NCBI RefSeq assembly: GCF_029852145.1 | Contig: NC_079970.1 | Span: 4,092,001 to 4,156,000, forward strand | Reading direction: 5' to 3' | DNA from: Microplitis mediator | Lineage: Eukaryota; Arthropoda; Insecta; Hymenoptera; Braconidae | Length of the DNA stretch: 64,000 nucleotides | In this document: piece by piece, positions 40,101 to 52,101 of the stretch | Position numbering within the stretch: the first letter of the stretch is position 1 | How the letters are laid out: the number at the start of each line of letters is the position of its first letter | The notes under the pieces: generated by a model | Databases searched by the model: none | What the model saw: only the letters and a program-made list of their open reading frames with translations | Told to the model about the DNA's origin: nothing | Made by a program: the position numbers and the translations under genes

Positions 40101-43064
40101 AAAAAAAATTTAATGCTTAAATAACAGCAACACTTGTTAATTTATTTCTTTCCTCAACCATCAAAGTCCACTTAAACTATTTGATAAGACAATAAAATTT
40201 TTATCGAATTCATTTTAAAATGTGACTTTAAAATAATATTTAGTAAATGTGGCTAGTATGAAATTTTGAAACGGATATTTATGATAAACATCAAGCCCGG
40301 ACTTTATTCCTTTATTTCAGTTACCAATAACAGTTTTATTATTTTAATCTATGAGCGATTAGTAGCCGCGATAACTTTAGGCTCGTGTCCACAATAAAAT
40401 GTAAGAAAAAAATTATTATCAGCATTCATTGTTGCTGAATGGATGCAGAATCGATATAATGAAAGAGTTAGATTCGATGATGTCAATTTACTTCTTATAG
40501 TTATGGTATTTTTCGATTCTATTGTGGTTAACCATCGGCCCGTGAATAAACTAAGAAAGGGGTATAGTGGGCTCTATTATGACTTGATGCAGATGGTTCA
40601 TTGAACAAAAGTCATCTGAGATCAATTATCAAAAGCAATCGTTGAAAAGATCACTATCAATTTTTTTCTTTTTTTTTTTTCAAACTGTATTCGATACTTT
40701 TATATTATCGCGATATGTTCAGCTGGATTTAAACAAATGTACTGACAAATATCGGCAAACTTAACGAGCATCCCCGCTGAGGACAGCTCAAAAAATATGA
40801 TAGTTGGATAGCATTACAAAGAACTTTAAACTTTTTATTATTGGGCTACGGTCAATATTTTAAATTACGTTTTAACGACTTTTCTAATAGGGTCAGCAGT
40901 TCTGTCAAAAGACTGAAAAATTTTTACAACTTTTATACCTTTAGCTCTGTTATCTTAAGGCTTTGAGTTTTATTTTATTTAGAAGTAGTAAAGTTTTAAA
41001 ACAGATGGGTACTTAAGTGTCTTTTTTGCAATTTGAAACGACAGAATTCTAATGGAAAAAGTGATAAATTATTGACAAAAAGATAATAGAGTGATTGTTA
41101 CTTGATAAATTTATAAATAGTATCAAGTAATACACGAATGAGTACAGCAATATTGAGTTATGATATTTACAATTCCTGGTGAAATGGGAATAACGTCAAG
41201 GCTACGAAAATAAGAAATGTCAAAAGATATATCAATATGAGTTGAAAGAACTGAGTCGTAATTCAAAGTGTTTTAAGTAATGTCTGCAATTGTTGGTCTT
41301 GCTTCAAGGATAAATTTAAAAATTACATCAGGTGTGCAAAGCATATCTAAATTTTTTAAAAAATTTTTAGAGCTATCGCTGATTATAAAAAAAATATTTA
41401 AGCAACGTTTCTTTGAAAAATAGTATTTTAAAAAATAATAGGGTTACAAAGGATTTTGGTTTGATAAATAGTGACTTGGAATCATTAGGCCGTATAAAAA
41501 ATAACCGTGTAGGTACAACCAGGTGGTAGATTTAAATAATAATAAATTTAATCACCCTGCTGTGATTAAAATTTTGGTTTGTGTACCGATAAAATACTAT
41601 GTCACGGTTTTAAAGTATATACACATATATATATTTTTACGTAGTGCGTGAAACCACTTCCGATTTATATTGAGTTATATATACGTTGCAACTATGGTTT
41701 GCCGCATACATATATGTATTTAAACCCTGAAATCATCCCCCACAACGACTTAAAATTTTTTTGTCTCGTTTACTAATCATAGATATTATATCCCATGAAA
41801 ACAAGACCATGAAAAATGGAACCACTAGATTGTGTCATTTTGCAGAATTTTTTTATGTTCACTTTTAAAAATTATTGTTTAGTTCAGACAAAGAAAAAAA
41901 ATTTTAAATGCAGATAAATTAAAAGATCGCTCATATTTAAAAATGCGCAGAACTTTTAATTTATCTTTACACTCCACTAGAATTTTTTTTGTAGGCTATA
42001 AAAGTATTAATGATTATAATTTAATTTTTTTAAGTAATTAAAAAAAATTTTGACAGTACGAAGAGATTTTATAAAAAATTTTACTGAAAAAATACTGTTA
42101 CCTTGGTAAATACATAAAGTATTTGGTGTAAAGATTCAATTTGACGAAGAGTTACAGATAATTTTGTGCCATTTACTGCTGAATGTTTTGTGAAGCGATA
42201 AAAAAAATTTTTCTCATAAGAAATTATGAATTTGTTTTTTTTTTTTTCAAACTGAAAATTTGATAAAATCCTGAGCGACTGAAAATTGAAAATAAAAAAA
42301 TAATTTTATGCAGAGCACGAAAAAAAAAAAAAAAATCTGACAATTAAATTTAATAAAAAAAATAAAATTTGTTCTAATGTAAAGTTAAATATTGATCTAT
42401 GTTATAATAGATAAAAAAATGTTTTCTCTGATAAAAATGTTTATTCAATAATGATAAATGTAAAATGTCTTTAATTATTACGGAAATAAATTAAGTGAAT
42501 GACAATTAAATTGAGTGTAAATGGGATTTAGATTACGATAAAGTGAGCTAACACCCGATAGAAAGTAAATATATATGATGTATATGGATGTATGAGTGTT
42601 TATAATAAACTGTAATAAAGACAAACGAATAACGAACGTTTAAGAGTGTGATATGCGCGTACACTATCTCTAAAGGCATAAACAATCACCGTCGCAATGA
42701 TACTTTAAATTTTTTATTGCTTAAATTGAGTTATCTGGAGGGGGGAGTTATGATATTGAGTATTACTGAGGCCAGGTCTTCAATAACTGGTCTTACTACA
42801 CCTGAGTATTTTCAGTTTTTCCGCAACCGTTTAATCAGCCGTATCAAATTTACTTTTTTTTTTAATTTTTTTCCACTTTTGTCTCTCCGTTCATTTTCTA
42901 TCCGTTACTAATTAGACAATTTGAGTGAAAAGTGCCGGTTTTTTTTTTTTTATTTAATTTTATTTTATTTTACAACAAATAATTATACTATTATTTGAAT
43001 ACTGCTACGAATAGTGATATGAATTTGTGATAATTATTTTAAAAAATCGCACTATTGTTGGCTA
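37161..43064. other. gene-poor region upstream of the mucin-LAMP gene
   Basis: AT-rich sequence with homopolymers, (TA)n runs at about 39468-39483 and 39896-39920 and a mixed CA/TG/TA microsatellite at 39480-39531. The few 60-90 codon frames look random. I see no exon, tRNA or large foldback element. The last several hundred bases should hold the promoter of the gene that starts at 43065, but no TATA or initiator could be fixed with confidence. Confidence 0.5.
39468..39531. repeat. compound (TA)n / (CA)n microsatellite
   Basis: Alternating ta and ca/tg dinucleotides (tatatatacacacatgcaca and similar) with palindromic acatgtatgtacacatacat. Confidence 0.8.
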
Positions 43065-46000
43065 ATGAAAAGAATGTGGTTTAAACGAGTACTCATTGTT
43101 TCGTTATTCATATTCCAAGGTATATTTTTTATTAGCGTTATTATTTTTTATTATTACCGTTAATAATCACAGTGTACTTGAGAGGAAACTTTTTAATTAG
43201 TTTTAGATGAAATTTTTACTTAATGTAGTTTAGTAGCTAAAATCATCTACAAGTTATGCCGATTACTGACTCAAGTGTTTTTTCGAGCACGATGAAGCAA
43301 AAATTTACTTGTGTGTTAAAAAACAATTTTGATTACTTGTGTGCTTATGAAAGCGGCCGGTTTCCCAATAACGCAATTGATTAATACGTAACTAAGTTTC
43401 TATTCTATTTTTTGAGAATACGCAAAAAAAAAAATTTTAATTTGCAGCATGACATAATTTAGAGATTTTGAAATTGGTATAAATAAATTTTTAATAAAAA
43501 TTTAATATTATAATTTAATTGTTCTTCATAATTTATTGCTCTCCTAGAGTTGAATCAGATTTTTTGGATAATTTGTCCTACTTAACTTTCTTTGTATACT
43601 GATACGTTATCATCAACAATTAAAATTATGACATCTAGGTAAAATATAACGAAAGTGAAACTTAGATTTTCTATATGTACTCTCATATCTCTAATGCTGT
43701 AAAAATTTCTAAAAATGCCGGCCTGTGATAACGATCTTTTAAATTGTGTTAGAAAATATAGCCGGGTGGTCTTGGTAAATTAGGATGAAAAGGGATGACC
43801 GGGAATAATATACACTTTTTTTTTCTTTTATCAATTTTCTATGTGATAAAGTAATTAAGTTTCAAAACATGAAAGAGCGTGAATTTAATGAACTCAGATT
43901 TTTATGGGAACATTGGTATTTAATGAAAATTATAATGATTACAGTGACATCTTCAGAAGAAACTAAAAATGAGGAGACTCCCACAACGATGAATAATAAG
44001 ATACCTGGTGTTATATCTTTAGAAGAAGAATACAATGTAACTCATCTCAATGATTTATTAATTCCTGCGGAAACTGTGTCGCCCGAAAGTTTAACACCAT
44101 CGTCTATAAATGATAGTAACAGTAGTATTAATGACAATTCAACGGCGTTGAATACCACAGGATCTTCTAACTTAACAGAAGCTAATGCTGAAGGATTAAA
44201 TGAAACATCACCAGTTAATGCAACAAGCGACGACACAACTTTAGCAATTAATGCAACGAATGAAAATATGACAACACCAGTGAATGCAACCGCACCGACA
44301 ATATTAGCAAATGCATCAGATGGGAATTTAGAAACAGAAATCGGCAATACAACAGAATCTTTGAATACAACAAGCGACAATTCGACAGCTCCATCAAATC
44401 TAATAAACTCTACAAGTCTTGATAACGAAACTGCACTAAATTCTATGTCAGCGACTCCTGATGACAGCTCGATAAATAGTACTAGTAGCAGTAATTCAAC
44501 GGCTTCAGCATTTTCTACATCTGAAGCTAATTCAACAGCAGGAAACTCGAGTACAAATGCTAATTCAACAGACGAAAATACGATTAATCCTCTCGCTTCA
44601 ATATTAGAGCAAACTTCTGATGTTATTCCAACGATCGACCATTATACAGATCTGAATAATGGTTCAATGGTGGAAAATACAACTCTTATGTCAAATGCAA
44701 CAGAAGACAATGCGACTTCAACTGATATTCCAACGGCAGAAAATGTAACTTCTGATGCTAACTCAACGGACAATAATGCAACACTTACGGATAATTCAAC
44801 AGAAGTAAATACAACTATTGCCAATAATGTAACAACAGATAATATAATTCATCCAGAAAATGTAACGCTTGTAAATGAAACTTCAGCGAATAACCAAACA
44901 GCAGAAAATCCAACGTCTGCTGATAATGTAACCGCTGGAAATACGACAGAAGAATATCCAACTCTCGATGCTAATTCAACTCTTTCTGATAGTCCAATAA
45001 CAGAATCTACGCCTAATAATATTACCTCAACAATTAAAGATACAGCACTCACTAATACTATTGCTGATTCAATGGCGGAACATACAACTGAAATCTCAAA
45101 TTCAACAAAAGACAATGCGACTTCAACTGATACTCCAACGGCAGACAATATAACTTCTGATGCTAACTCAACGGACAATAATGCAACACTTGCGGAAACT
45201 TCAATGGAAGTAAATACAACCATTATCAATAATGTAACAACAGGAAATATAACACATCCAGAAAATTCAACAGAAGGAAACGGAACTCTTACCGAAAACC
45301 CAACACTAGCTAATGCAACGTCTGTTGCTAACTCAATGGAAAATAATGGAACAATTGCGGAAGGTTCTCCAGAAGGAAACGAAACTACTACCGAAAACCC
45401 AACAGTAGCTAATGCAACGTCTGTTGCTAACTCAACAGAAAATAATGCAACAAATGCGGAAAGTTCATCGAAAGGAAACGAAACTTCTGCCGAAAACCCA
45501 ACAGTGAATAATACAACGGCTGTTGCTAATTCAACGGAAAATAATGCAACAATTTCGGAAAATTCAACGGAAGTAAATACAACCATTATCAATAATGTAA
45601 CAACAGGAAATATAACACATCCAGAAAATTCAACAGAAGGAAATGGAACTCGTACCGAAAACCCAACAGTAGCTAATGCAACGTCTGTTGCTAACTCAAC
45701 AGAAAATAATGCAACAAATGCGGAAAGTTCATCGGGAGGAAACGAAACTACTACCGAAAACCCAACAGTAGCTAATGCAACGTCTGTTGCTAACTCAACA
45801 GAAAATAATGCAACAAATGCGGAAAGTTCATCGGGAGGAAACGAAACTATGGCCGAAAACCCAACAGTAAATAGTACAACGTCTGATGCCAACTCAACGG
45901 AAAATAATGGAACAATCGCAGAAAGTTTATTGGAAGGAAACGAAACTTCTGCCGAAAACCCAACAGTAAATAATACAACGGCTGTTGCTAATTCAACGGA

Positions 46001-49000
46001 AAATAATGCAACAATTGCGGAAAATTCAACGAAAGTAAATACAACTATTGTCAATAATGTAACAACAGATATTATAACACATCCAGAAAATTTAACAGAA
46101 GGAAATGAAACTTCAGCGAATAACCAAACAGCAGAAAATCCAACGTCTGTTGATAATGTAACCGCTGGAAATACGACTGAAGAACATCCAACTCTCGATG
46201 CGAATTCAACTCTTTCTGATAGTCCAATAACAGAATCTACGCCTAATAATATTATCTCAACAATTGAAGATACAGCACTCACTAATACAATTGCTGATTC
46301 ATTGGTGGAACACACAACTCTTATGTCAAATTCAACAGACGACAATGTGACTTCAGCCGATACTCCAGCGGCAGAAAATACAACTTCTGATGCTAACTCA
46401 ACAGACAAAAATGCAACAATTACGGAAACTTCAACGGAAGTAAATACAACTATTGTCAATAATGTAACAACAGAAAATATAACACATCCAGAAAATTCAA
46501 CAGAAGGAAATGGAACTACTACCGAAAACCCAACAGTAGCTAATGCAACGTCTGTTGCTAACTCAACAGAAAATAATGCAACAAATGCGGAAAGTTCATC
46601 GGGAGGAAACGAAACTACTACCGAAAACCCAACAGTAGCTAATGCAACGTCTGTTGCTAACTCAACAGAAAATAATGCAACAAATGCGGAAAGTTCATCG
46701 GAAGGAAACGAAACTACTGCCGAAAACCCAACAGTAGCTAATGCAACACTTCCGGAAAACTTAACAGACGAAAATGCAACGGCTGCGAATTATCCAACAT
46801 TAGAAAACATCACAATTCCGGAAAATGCAACAAAAGGAAATACTACTGATAATCCAACAGCAGACACTATAATACATGTGGATAACGCAACAGGTAAAAA
46901 TGAAACTCTCGTTAAAGATTTAATGGGAGGAAATACAACTTCTACTGATAATCCAGAAGAAGATATAACTCTTTCTGATGATCCGACAGTAGAATCTACG
47001 TCTTCAAATGTTGTTTCAACAATTGAACAAACACTATTTACTAATGCAATTGCTGGTTCAATGGTGGAACAGACAACTCTCGAACCCGATTTAGCAGAAG
47101 AAAATTTAACTGTTATCAACAATACAATAGTTAATAATATAACATCTGATACATCAGCGTTCGAAAACACAACTTCTGCTAATAATTCTACCGAAGGAAG
47201 TACAACTTCTGCTGAAAATTTAACAGAAAACAACACGTCTTCTGCCGAAGATCCAACAGTAGAAAATACAACTCTTTCTGATAACTTGACAGTAGAAAAT
47301 ACAACACATCCAGAAAACTTAACACAAGGAAATGAAACTCTTGCGGATAGTCCAGCAGCAGAAAATGTAACTGTTGTTGATGAGTTAACCGCTGGAAATG
47401 CGACATCTGCTGATAACTCAACAGGAGACAATGCAAGTTCCACTGAAAATTTAGCAAGTTCTAGTGCTAACTCAACAGCTAATGCAACTTCCACTGATAA
47501 TTTAGCAAGTTCTAGTGCTAATTCAGCAGCTAATGCAACTTCCACTGATAATTTAGCAAGTTCTAGTGCTAATTCAGCAGCTAATGCAACTTCCACTGAT
47601 AATTTAGCAAGTTCTAGTGCTAATTCAGCAGCTAATGCAACTTCCACTGATAATTTAGCAAGTTCTAGTGCTAATTCAGCAGCTAATGCAACTTCCACTG
47701 ATAATTTAGCAAGTTCTAGTGCTAACTCAACAGCTAATGCAACAGCAGAAGATACAACTCTTACCGCTGATTCAATGATAGAGCACATAACTTCTAAATC
47801 TAATTTAACAGCAAATCAGACAGATCACATTACTGACTCGACAGAAAAAACTCCATCGGAACACGATAAAACAGTAATAAACCATTTCGACTTATCCGGA
47901 TTTACAATGCAATTTTTCCAAACACTTGCTGATGAATTAGCTGGTATGAGCCTCTCTAAAAATGAAACAGATTCCCTTAGTGGAAATGTCACAGCATCAA
48001 ATTCTACTGCTCTTGATAATGAAACAATTTCTGACAACTCTACAGCTGCAAACATTACTTTAGATACTAACAGTACAACAGTAGAACCAGGTTCAAACTC
48101 AACTGAAACTACTATCGCCAATTCGACTGCAAATTCAGATTCAACTACTCTAGCAACCGATGTCAATAACTCTACAGAAACTGGCGAAGACAATTCAACT
48201 ACAACATTGCAACCGGGAGATACAACTATCGCTGAGAATTCAACCGATGATTCAAATTCTACCACTGAAGAAATTTCTATCGATTCCACAACTTCAACAG
48301 ACAATTCTACTTCGGCTGAACCTCAAGAGTCATCAATTCTACCAGATGTATCTACTGATCTTACAACTGATTTATTTACAGAAGTAACAACTTCAGTTCC
48401 AGATCTAACGACTCCAGCTTCTGATCATCATCTAAAATATACATACACCATTACGGATTCGGATGTGAAGATTCCTTGCTTACTATTGAGTGCGGCAATG
48501 ACTCTAGAAATTCGTTATGAAATGATGAATCATACCGTAAGTTTTTAAAAAAATTATCGTTTTACTTTAAACTAAATGTTTCAGATAATAATAGATAATC
48601 TTTTTTTGGGTCTGATTATTTTTAGATGGCTAATGGAAGTTTAACGATTCCAAAGACGGCACAAGTAAACGGAACTTGTAGTTTCACGGATTCAATTATG
48701 ATACTAAGCTGGAAAGACGAAAAACATTTAGATTCTAAACTCGACGAGAGTGACCAAATAGACTCGAATACTGTTGTCTTAAATTTCGTAAATAAAGACG
48801 GCAAAGCTTATCTTGATAATATCGAAACAACTATTTATCTAGATGACGTTAATTTCCCTTACGCCTTGAGTAAGAAAATTTCACAATCATAATTATTACA
48901 TATTTATTTGTTGAAATTTCTATATGATGAAATATAATTTATTATTCTATTACAGAAAAAACTTTGAAAGAAAAGTCAGTTGAAAATTTACATTTGTTTG

Positions 49001-49346
49001 AAGCGAAAGCTTTAACCGAATACTTAATTTGTGATGAACGTACGGATGTTCATACTGCAAATGTTACGTTGACAATGAAAAATGTCGCCCTGATAGCATT
49101 CAATTCCGATGAAAAATTATCGTCCAGAAAAGGTATTTATCGATAATATATTTCTGATAGCCATACAACTATACTTTTAAAATTTGAAATAATTATCAAT
49201 AATTTACAGCTCACGTTTGTGGAAATGAAGTGACAATGAATGTAGGAGCTATCGTTGGAGGATTGACGGCTGCAATTGTGATAATTTGTGTTATTTTATA
49301 CTTTATTTCTAAAAAAAGTAAAAAAACTAGCGCAAATCTTCCATAA
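43065..49346 (+). CDS. giant mucin-like LAMP-domain type I membrane glycoprotein
   Basis: Five exons join in phase: 43065-43119, 43945-48536, 48626-48869, 48956-49132 and 49210-49346, giving 1734 aa. Exon 1 encodes a signal peptide (MKRMWFKRVLIVSLFIFQ). The open frame before 43945 is intronic and ends in a good acceptor (gattacag). Residues 20 to about 1510 are almost entirely Asn/Thr/Ser/Ala/Glu with very dense N-X-T/S sequons (well over 100 by eye), built of duplicated blocks. From about residue 1512 comes one LAMP luminal domain: TYTITDSDVKIPCLLLSAAM, NGTC, NFVNKDGKAYLDNIE, TEYLICDERTD, KAHVCGNEVT. It has cysteine pairs with 36 residues between partners, as in LAMP1/2. A transmembrane segment VGAIVGGLTAAIVIICVILY follows, then a 12-residue tail SKKSKKTSANLP. 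The tail lacks the GYxx-hydrophobic lysosomal signal. LAMPs coat lysosomal membranes; a cell-surface or granule mucin is inferred here. Ordinary insect Lamp1 is only ~300 aa. Confidence 0.85.
44690..46512 (+). repeat. higher-order repeat of the mucin domain (1230-bp spacing)
   Basis: Inside exon 2 the block at about 44875-45280 recurs at about 46105-46510 (exactly 1230 bp later), for example cttcagcgaataaccaaaca at 44881 and 46111. A part of it is also seen at 44690-44860. Between the copies lie 99-bp sub-repeats (33 codons, core NPTVANATSVANSTENNAT) at about 45711, 45810 and again at about 46575 and 46674. All length changes keep the frame. Confidence 0.9.
47448..47747 (+). repeat. 51-bp minisatellite, six copies, in the mucin domain
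   Basis: Units start at 47448, 47499, 47550, 47601, 47652 and 47703 and encode NLASSSANSAANATSTD. The middle copies are almost base-identical, so the array is young and likely variable in length. Each unit adds one N-glycosylation sequon (NAT). Confidence 0.95.
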
Positions 49347-49792
49347 ATAATATTAATCATTAGTTTAGATGTTTTGTTGATAAATATTATACACTTAATA
49401 ATTAATTAAATGTTATATATATTTATAATCTTACTTTATAATAAGTTACATTTAGTTATGATAATAATTTATATATGCCATGTTGAATAAGCCAAAGAAA
49501 ATTATATAGTGGCAATATTTGCTTTATTGTATGACAGTATTTATTATTAAAAAAAAAAAAAAAAAAAAAAAAAATTACTACCACGTATACTAATTTTCTT
49601 TGTTATTTCTATATGTACTTCGTAAATATTAATAGCAATTAATAAATTGTATTGTATATTTGATGTGATAAAGTCATGAAGAATTTTAGATTTTGTTATT
49701 TTTTTTATCATTATTGAGGTAATTTATGAGCCAACGATCCTACAGTTAACCCCTTCATTTTTTGTGATTCAGTTCAAAATATAGTTTTAAAT
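49347..49792. other. 3' UTR of the mucin-LAMP gene
   Basis: AT-rich 3' flank with ATTAAA/AATAAT-type signals and an uninterrupted A26 run at 49549-49574. No coding sequence. Confidence 0.5.
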
Positions 49793-50356
49793 ACGTCGTC
49801 CCTTTTCTGGGTAAACCTCGTAGCTGCAAAGTTATAGTTTTTTCAGAAATCGATCAAAACATCTACTCTGTTACACGTGCGTTGATGGAAATTTAAAAAT
49901 TCAAAAGTCTCTCGAACATTCTGTTATAATTATTAAAATTTGAAGCTTTTTTTACGCAATAGCAGTACTAAAGAATCCTGGGTCATAATATCTAGCCTCA
50001 TCGAACCCAAGTATAAGCCTCAACCCAGCCTCACTGAGTAAAAAAAGCATTTTGAGCGTCAAATGATTCTCAAAGAACCTCAAGAAGCCTCGATGAGCCT
50101 CAAATGAACCTAGTCTTGACTATGTAATTTAAATTCGATTAGTATGATTTGACGCTCTTTGATCACCATTTGAGGCTCATTGAGGCTTTTTGAAAATCAA
50201 TTGAGGCTCAAAATGCTTTTTTTACTCAGTGAGGCTGGATTGAGGCTTACTTGGGTTCGATGAGGCTAGATATTATGACCCGGGATGTTTTTCATTCATA
50301 ACTTTAATTATGAAAAAAAAGTAGTTACGAGGTTTACCCATAAAGGGGACGAAGTG
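49793..50356. mobile_element. nested foldback: outer inverted repeat enclosing a second element
   Basis: An outer pair, acgtcgtcccttttctgggt at 49793 onward and its approximate reverse complement near 50321-50355 (both containing the word gggtaaacctcgtagct-like), encloses an inner pair described separately. Either one element inserted in another or one complex foldback element. No coding capacity. Confidence 0.6.
49975..50286. mobile_element. 312-bp palindromic MITE (tgaggct-rich)
   Basis: Left end atcctgggtcataatatcta; right end in reverse complement atcccgggtcataatatcta. The arms stay complementary for more than 80 bp, including gcctcactgagtaaaaaaag. The interior is also built of gcctca/tgaggc words on both strands. 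The unit would fold into an almost complete hairpin, like a small foldback MITE. Confidence 0.85.
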
Positions 50357-52101
50357 TTTCTGATATTTAAAAAAATAAAACAATGGCTACAGTAGACCTA
50401 CTTGTTCCAAAATGGCTCGACTAGTGAAAACGAATTATCATTTTAGTTTTTTAATCACTAGATCATCTTTTAGCCTTCTGATTTTTCCAAAAGTAGTCGA
50501 ATATAAGCAATAAATATTTCTTATAAATCCAAACGCCTCCCGTTTGAATGAAAATTTTGCACAGGATGCAAAACCCTACTTTCCTTTATAGCAGCGTAAT
50601 CTACTATTTTAAAGTTTTCATTTACGTATTGTTTTATAAGAATATTTTGGTCATACGATTTTTTAACAGGATCAATATCTTGTTTACATTTCATTTAAAA
50701 CTATTGCAGTTGTGCATGGCGTGGGAAAATGTATAATGATACAGTATTTTATTTCTGTTTATTGTAAAACAACTAATTTTGTCTATTACCGTTATATATT
50801 TAAACTCGTCACGGATACGCCCACCCCAATTACCCTATTAAAGAGTAAACTTTGTATTTATCGCGTCATCTGGCCGATCACCGTGCGAAAGTTTTTGATA
50901 CATCCCCAATAAATTGAAATACTTTTAATAATGCTACTCTTATTTAGAAAAAACCGTTATATTATTTATGTTTTTAATGAAATTGATAATTTTTTTTTCT
51001 ATCAAGTCAGTTATTGATTGATTGGATTAAAAAAATTAATAGAGTTAATAATGGAAGAGTATAATTTTTTAGTGATTATGATTTGCAAAAAACTAATCGG
51101 TAAACAGATCGTGTATCATGACGATGCAACAAAATATATATAAATACAATTGGATAACTGCCACACCCCTCGTTTAACACCTGGGTATTATATTTAAAAA
51201 CATATGTCATCACGGATTCACCGGTAATTAAAAATAATAAAATAAGAAAAGACCAATTGTAGATTGTGGAATCGTACTAATAAACATTCCATCGCTGGAT
51301 AAAATTTTACACGTATGGTATTTTAGTTTCCTGTACTCGTCTGTCAGATAGAATTTCAACGGTTTAATTTATTGTGGGAACAAATTTATTGGGGGTCCAT
51401 CAAAAAAGTATATACACTGTACACCAGGTTAAAAATTCTCACAATAATTAGCAGCAAAGCCCTCGCGCTAGTCATGCTTCATTGAACATTTCTATTAAAT
51501 TTTATTGCAACAATAAAATGAAAACTAGACAAAAAAAAAGGAAAGAAATATTCCTCGTTAGAGAAATCGGTTGGAAAATTTTTCAATGCCTTCCGGATAC
51601 CCAACAAAAAGCCCTCCTGCGAATTATTTTCACTGAAATCCTTCGTCTTTTTAGCATCACAATATAGTTTTCTAAAATCTACAGAATAGAATTACAATAC
51701 ATTTACATTTATTTGATTTTTTGATAAATTACTCTAAGCTTCTCTCAAAGGAAAATTTCGATGCTGTAATATTTTAGTTTGAATTAATTTATAAATATAC
51801 TTACATATATATGTTTATAAATTAAAAAAAAACAGCTGTTTAGTAATAAAAGCACGTAGTGGAAAATAGAAAATTTATTACACTAATTATGATATTAATT
51901 TAAAAAAAATGTTATGTTTTTTTGAGTCATAAATTTTTTAACTAAAATTATGTCTTTAGAATTAATGAAATTATTTTATTTGATTGTTCCATATGTCGTA
52001 AGCCGTGAGCTCGCTTTCAACAGAACCGGATGAGTAATTACCACATTGTCAACACGCAATTAAATATTTAAAATATTTTTTATGTATTTAAGAAATTATT
52101 A
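50357..52101. other. AT-rich intergenic sequence
   Basis: Holds only short chance frames (for example 50548-50912 and 51482-51667), none resembling a known protein. No RNA gene or paired inverted repeat seen. Confidence 0.5.

Noticed and set aside
43869..43944. Start of the mucin-LAMP protein at 43869
   Set aside because: This stretch lies before a strong acceptor, gives no signal peptide, and the exon at 43065 joins in phase with a proper one.
44849..46459. 536-codon open frame on the minus strand
   Set aside because: It is the mirror of the repetitive mucin exon. The sense codons used there rarely create stops in this reverse frame, and the translated text is a Val/Ser/Phe repeat without any family signal.
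46790..47788. 332-codon open frame on the minus strand
   Set aside because: Same cause: the antisense of the 51-bp repeat array and its surroundings.
49549..49574. A26 run as the mark of a retrocopy or non-LTR insertion
   Set aside because: The neighbouring gene has four introns and no target-site duplication is visible, so it is better read as a simple homopolymer in a 3' flank.
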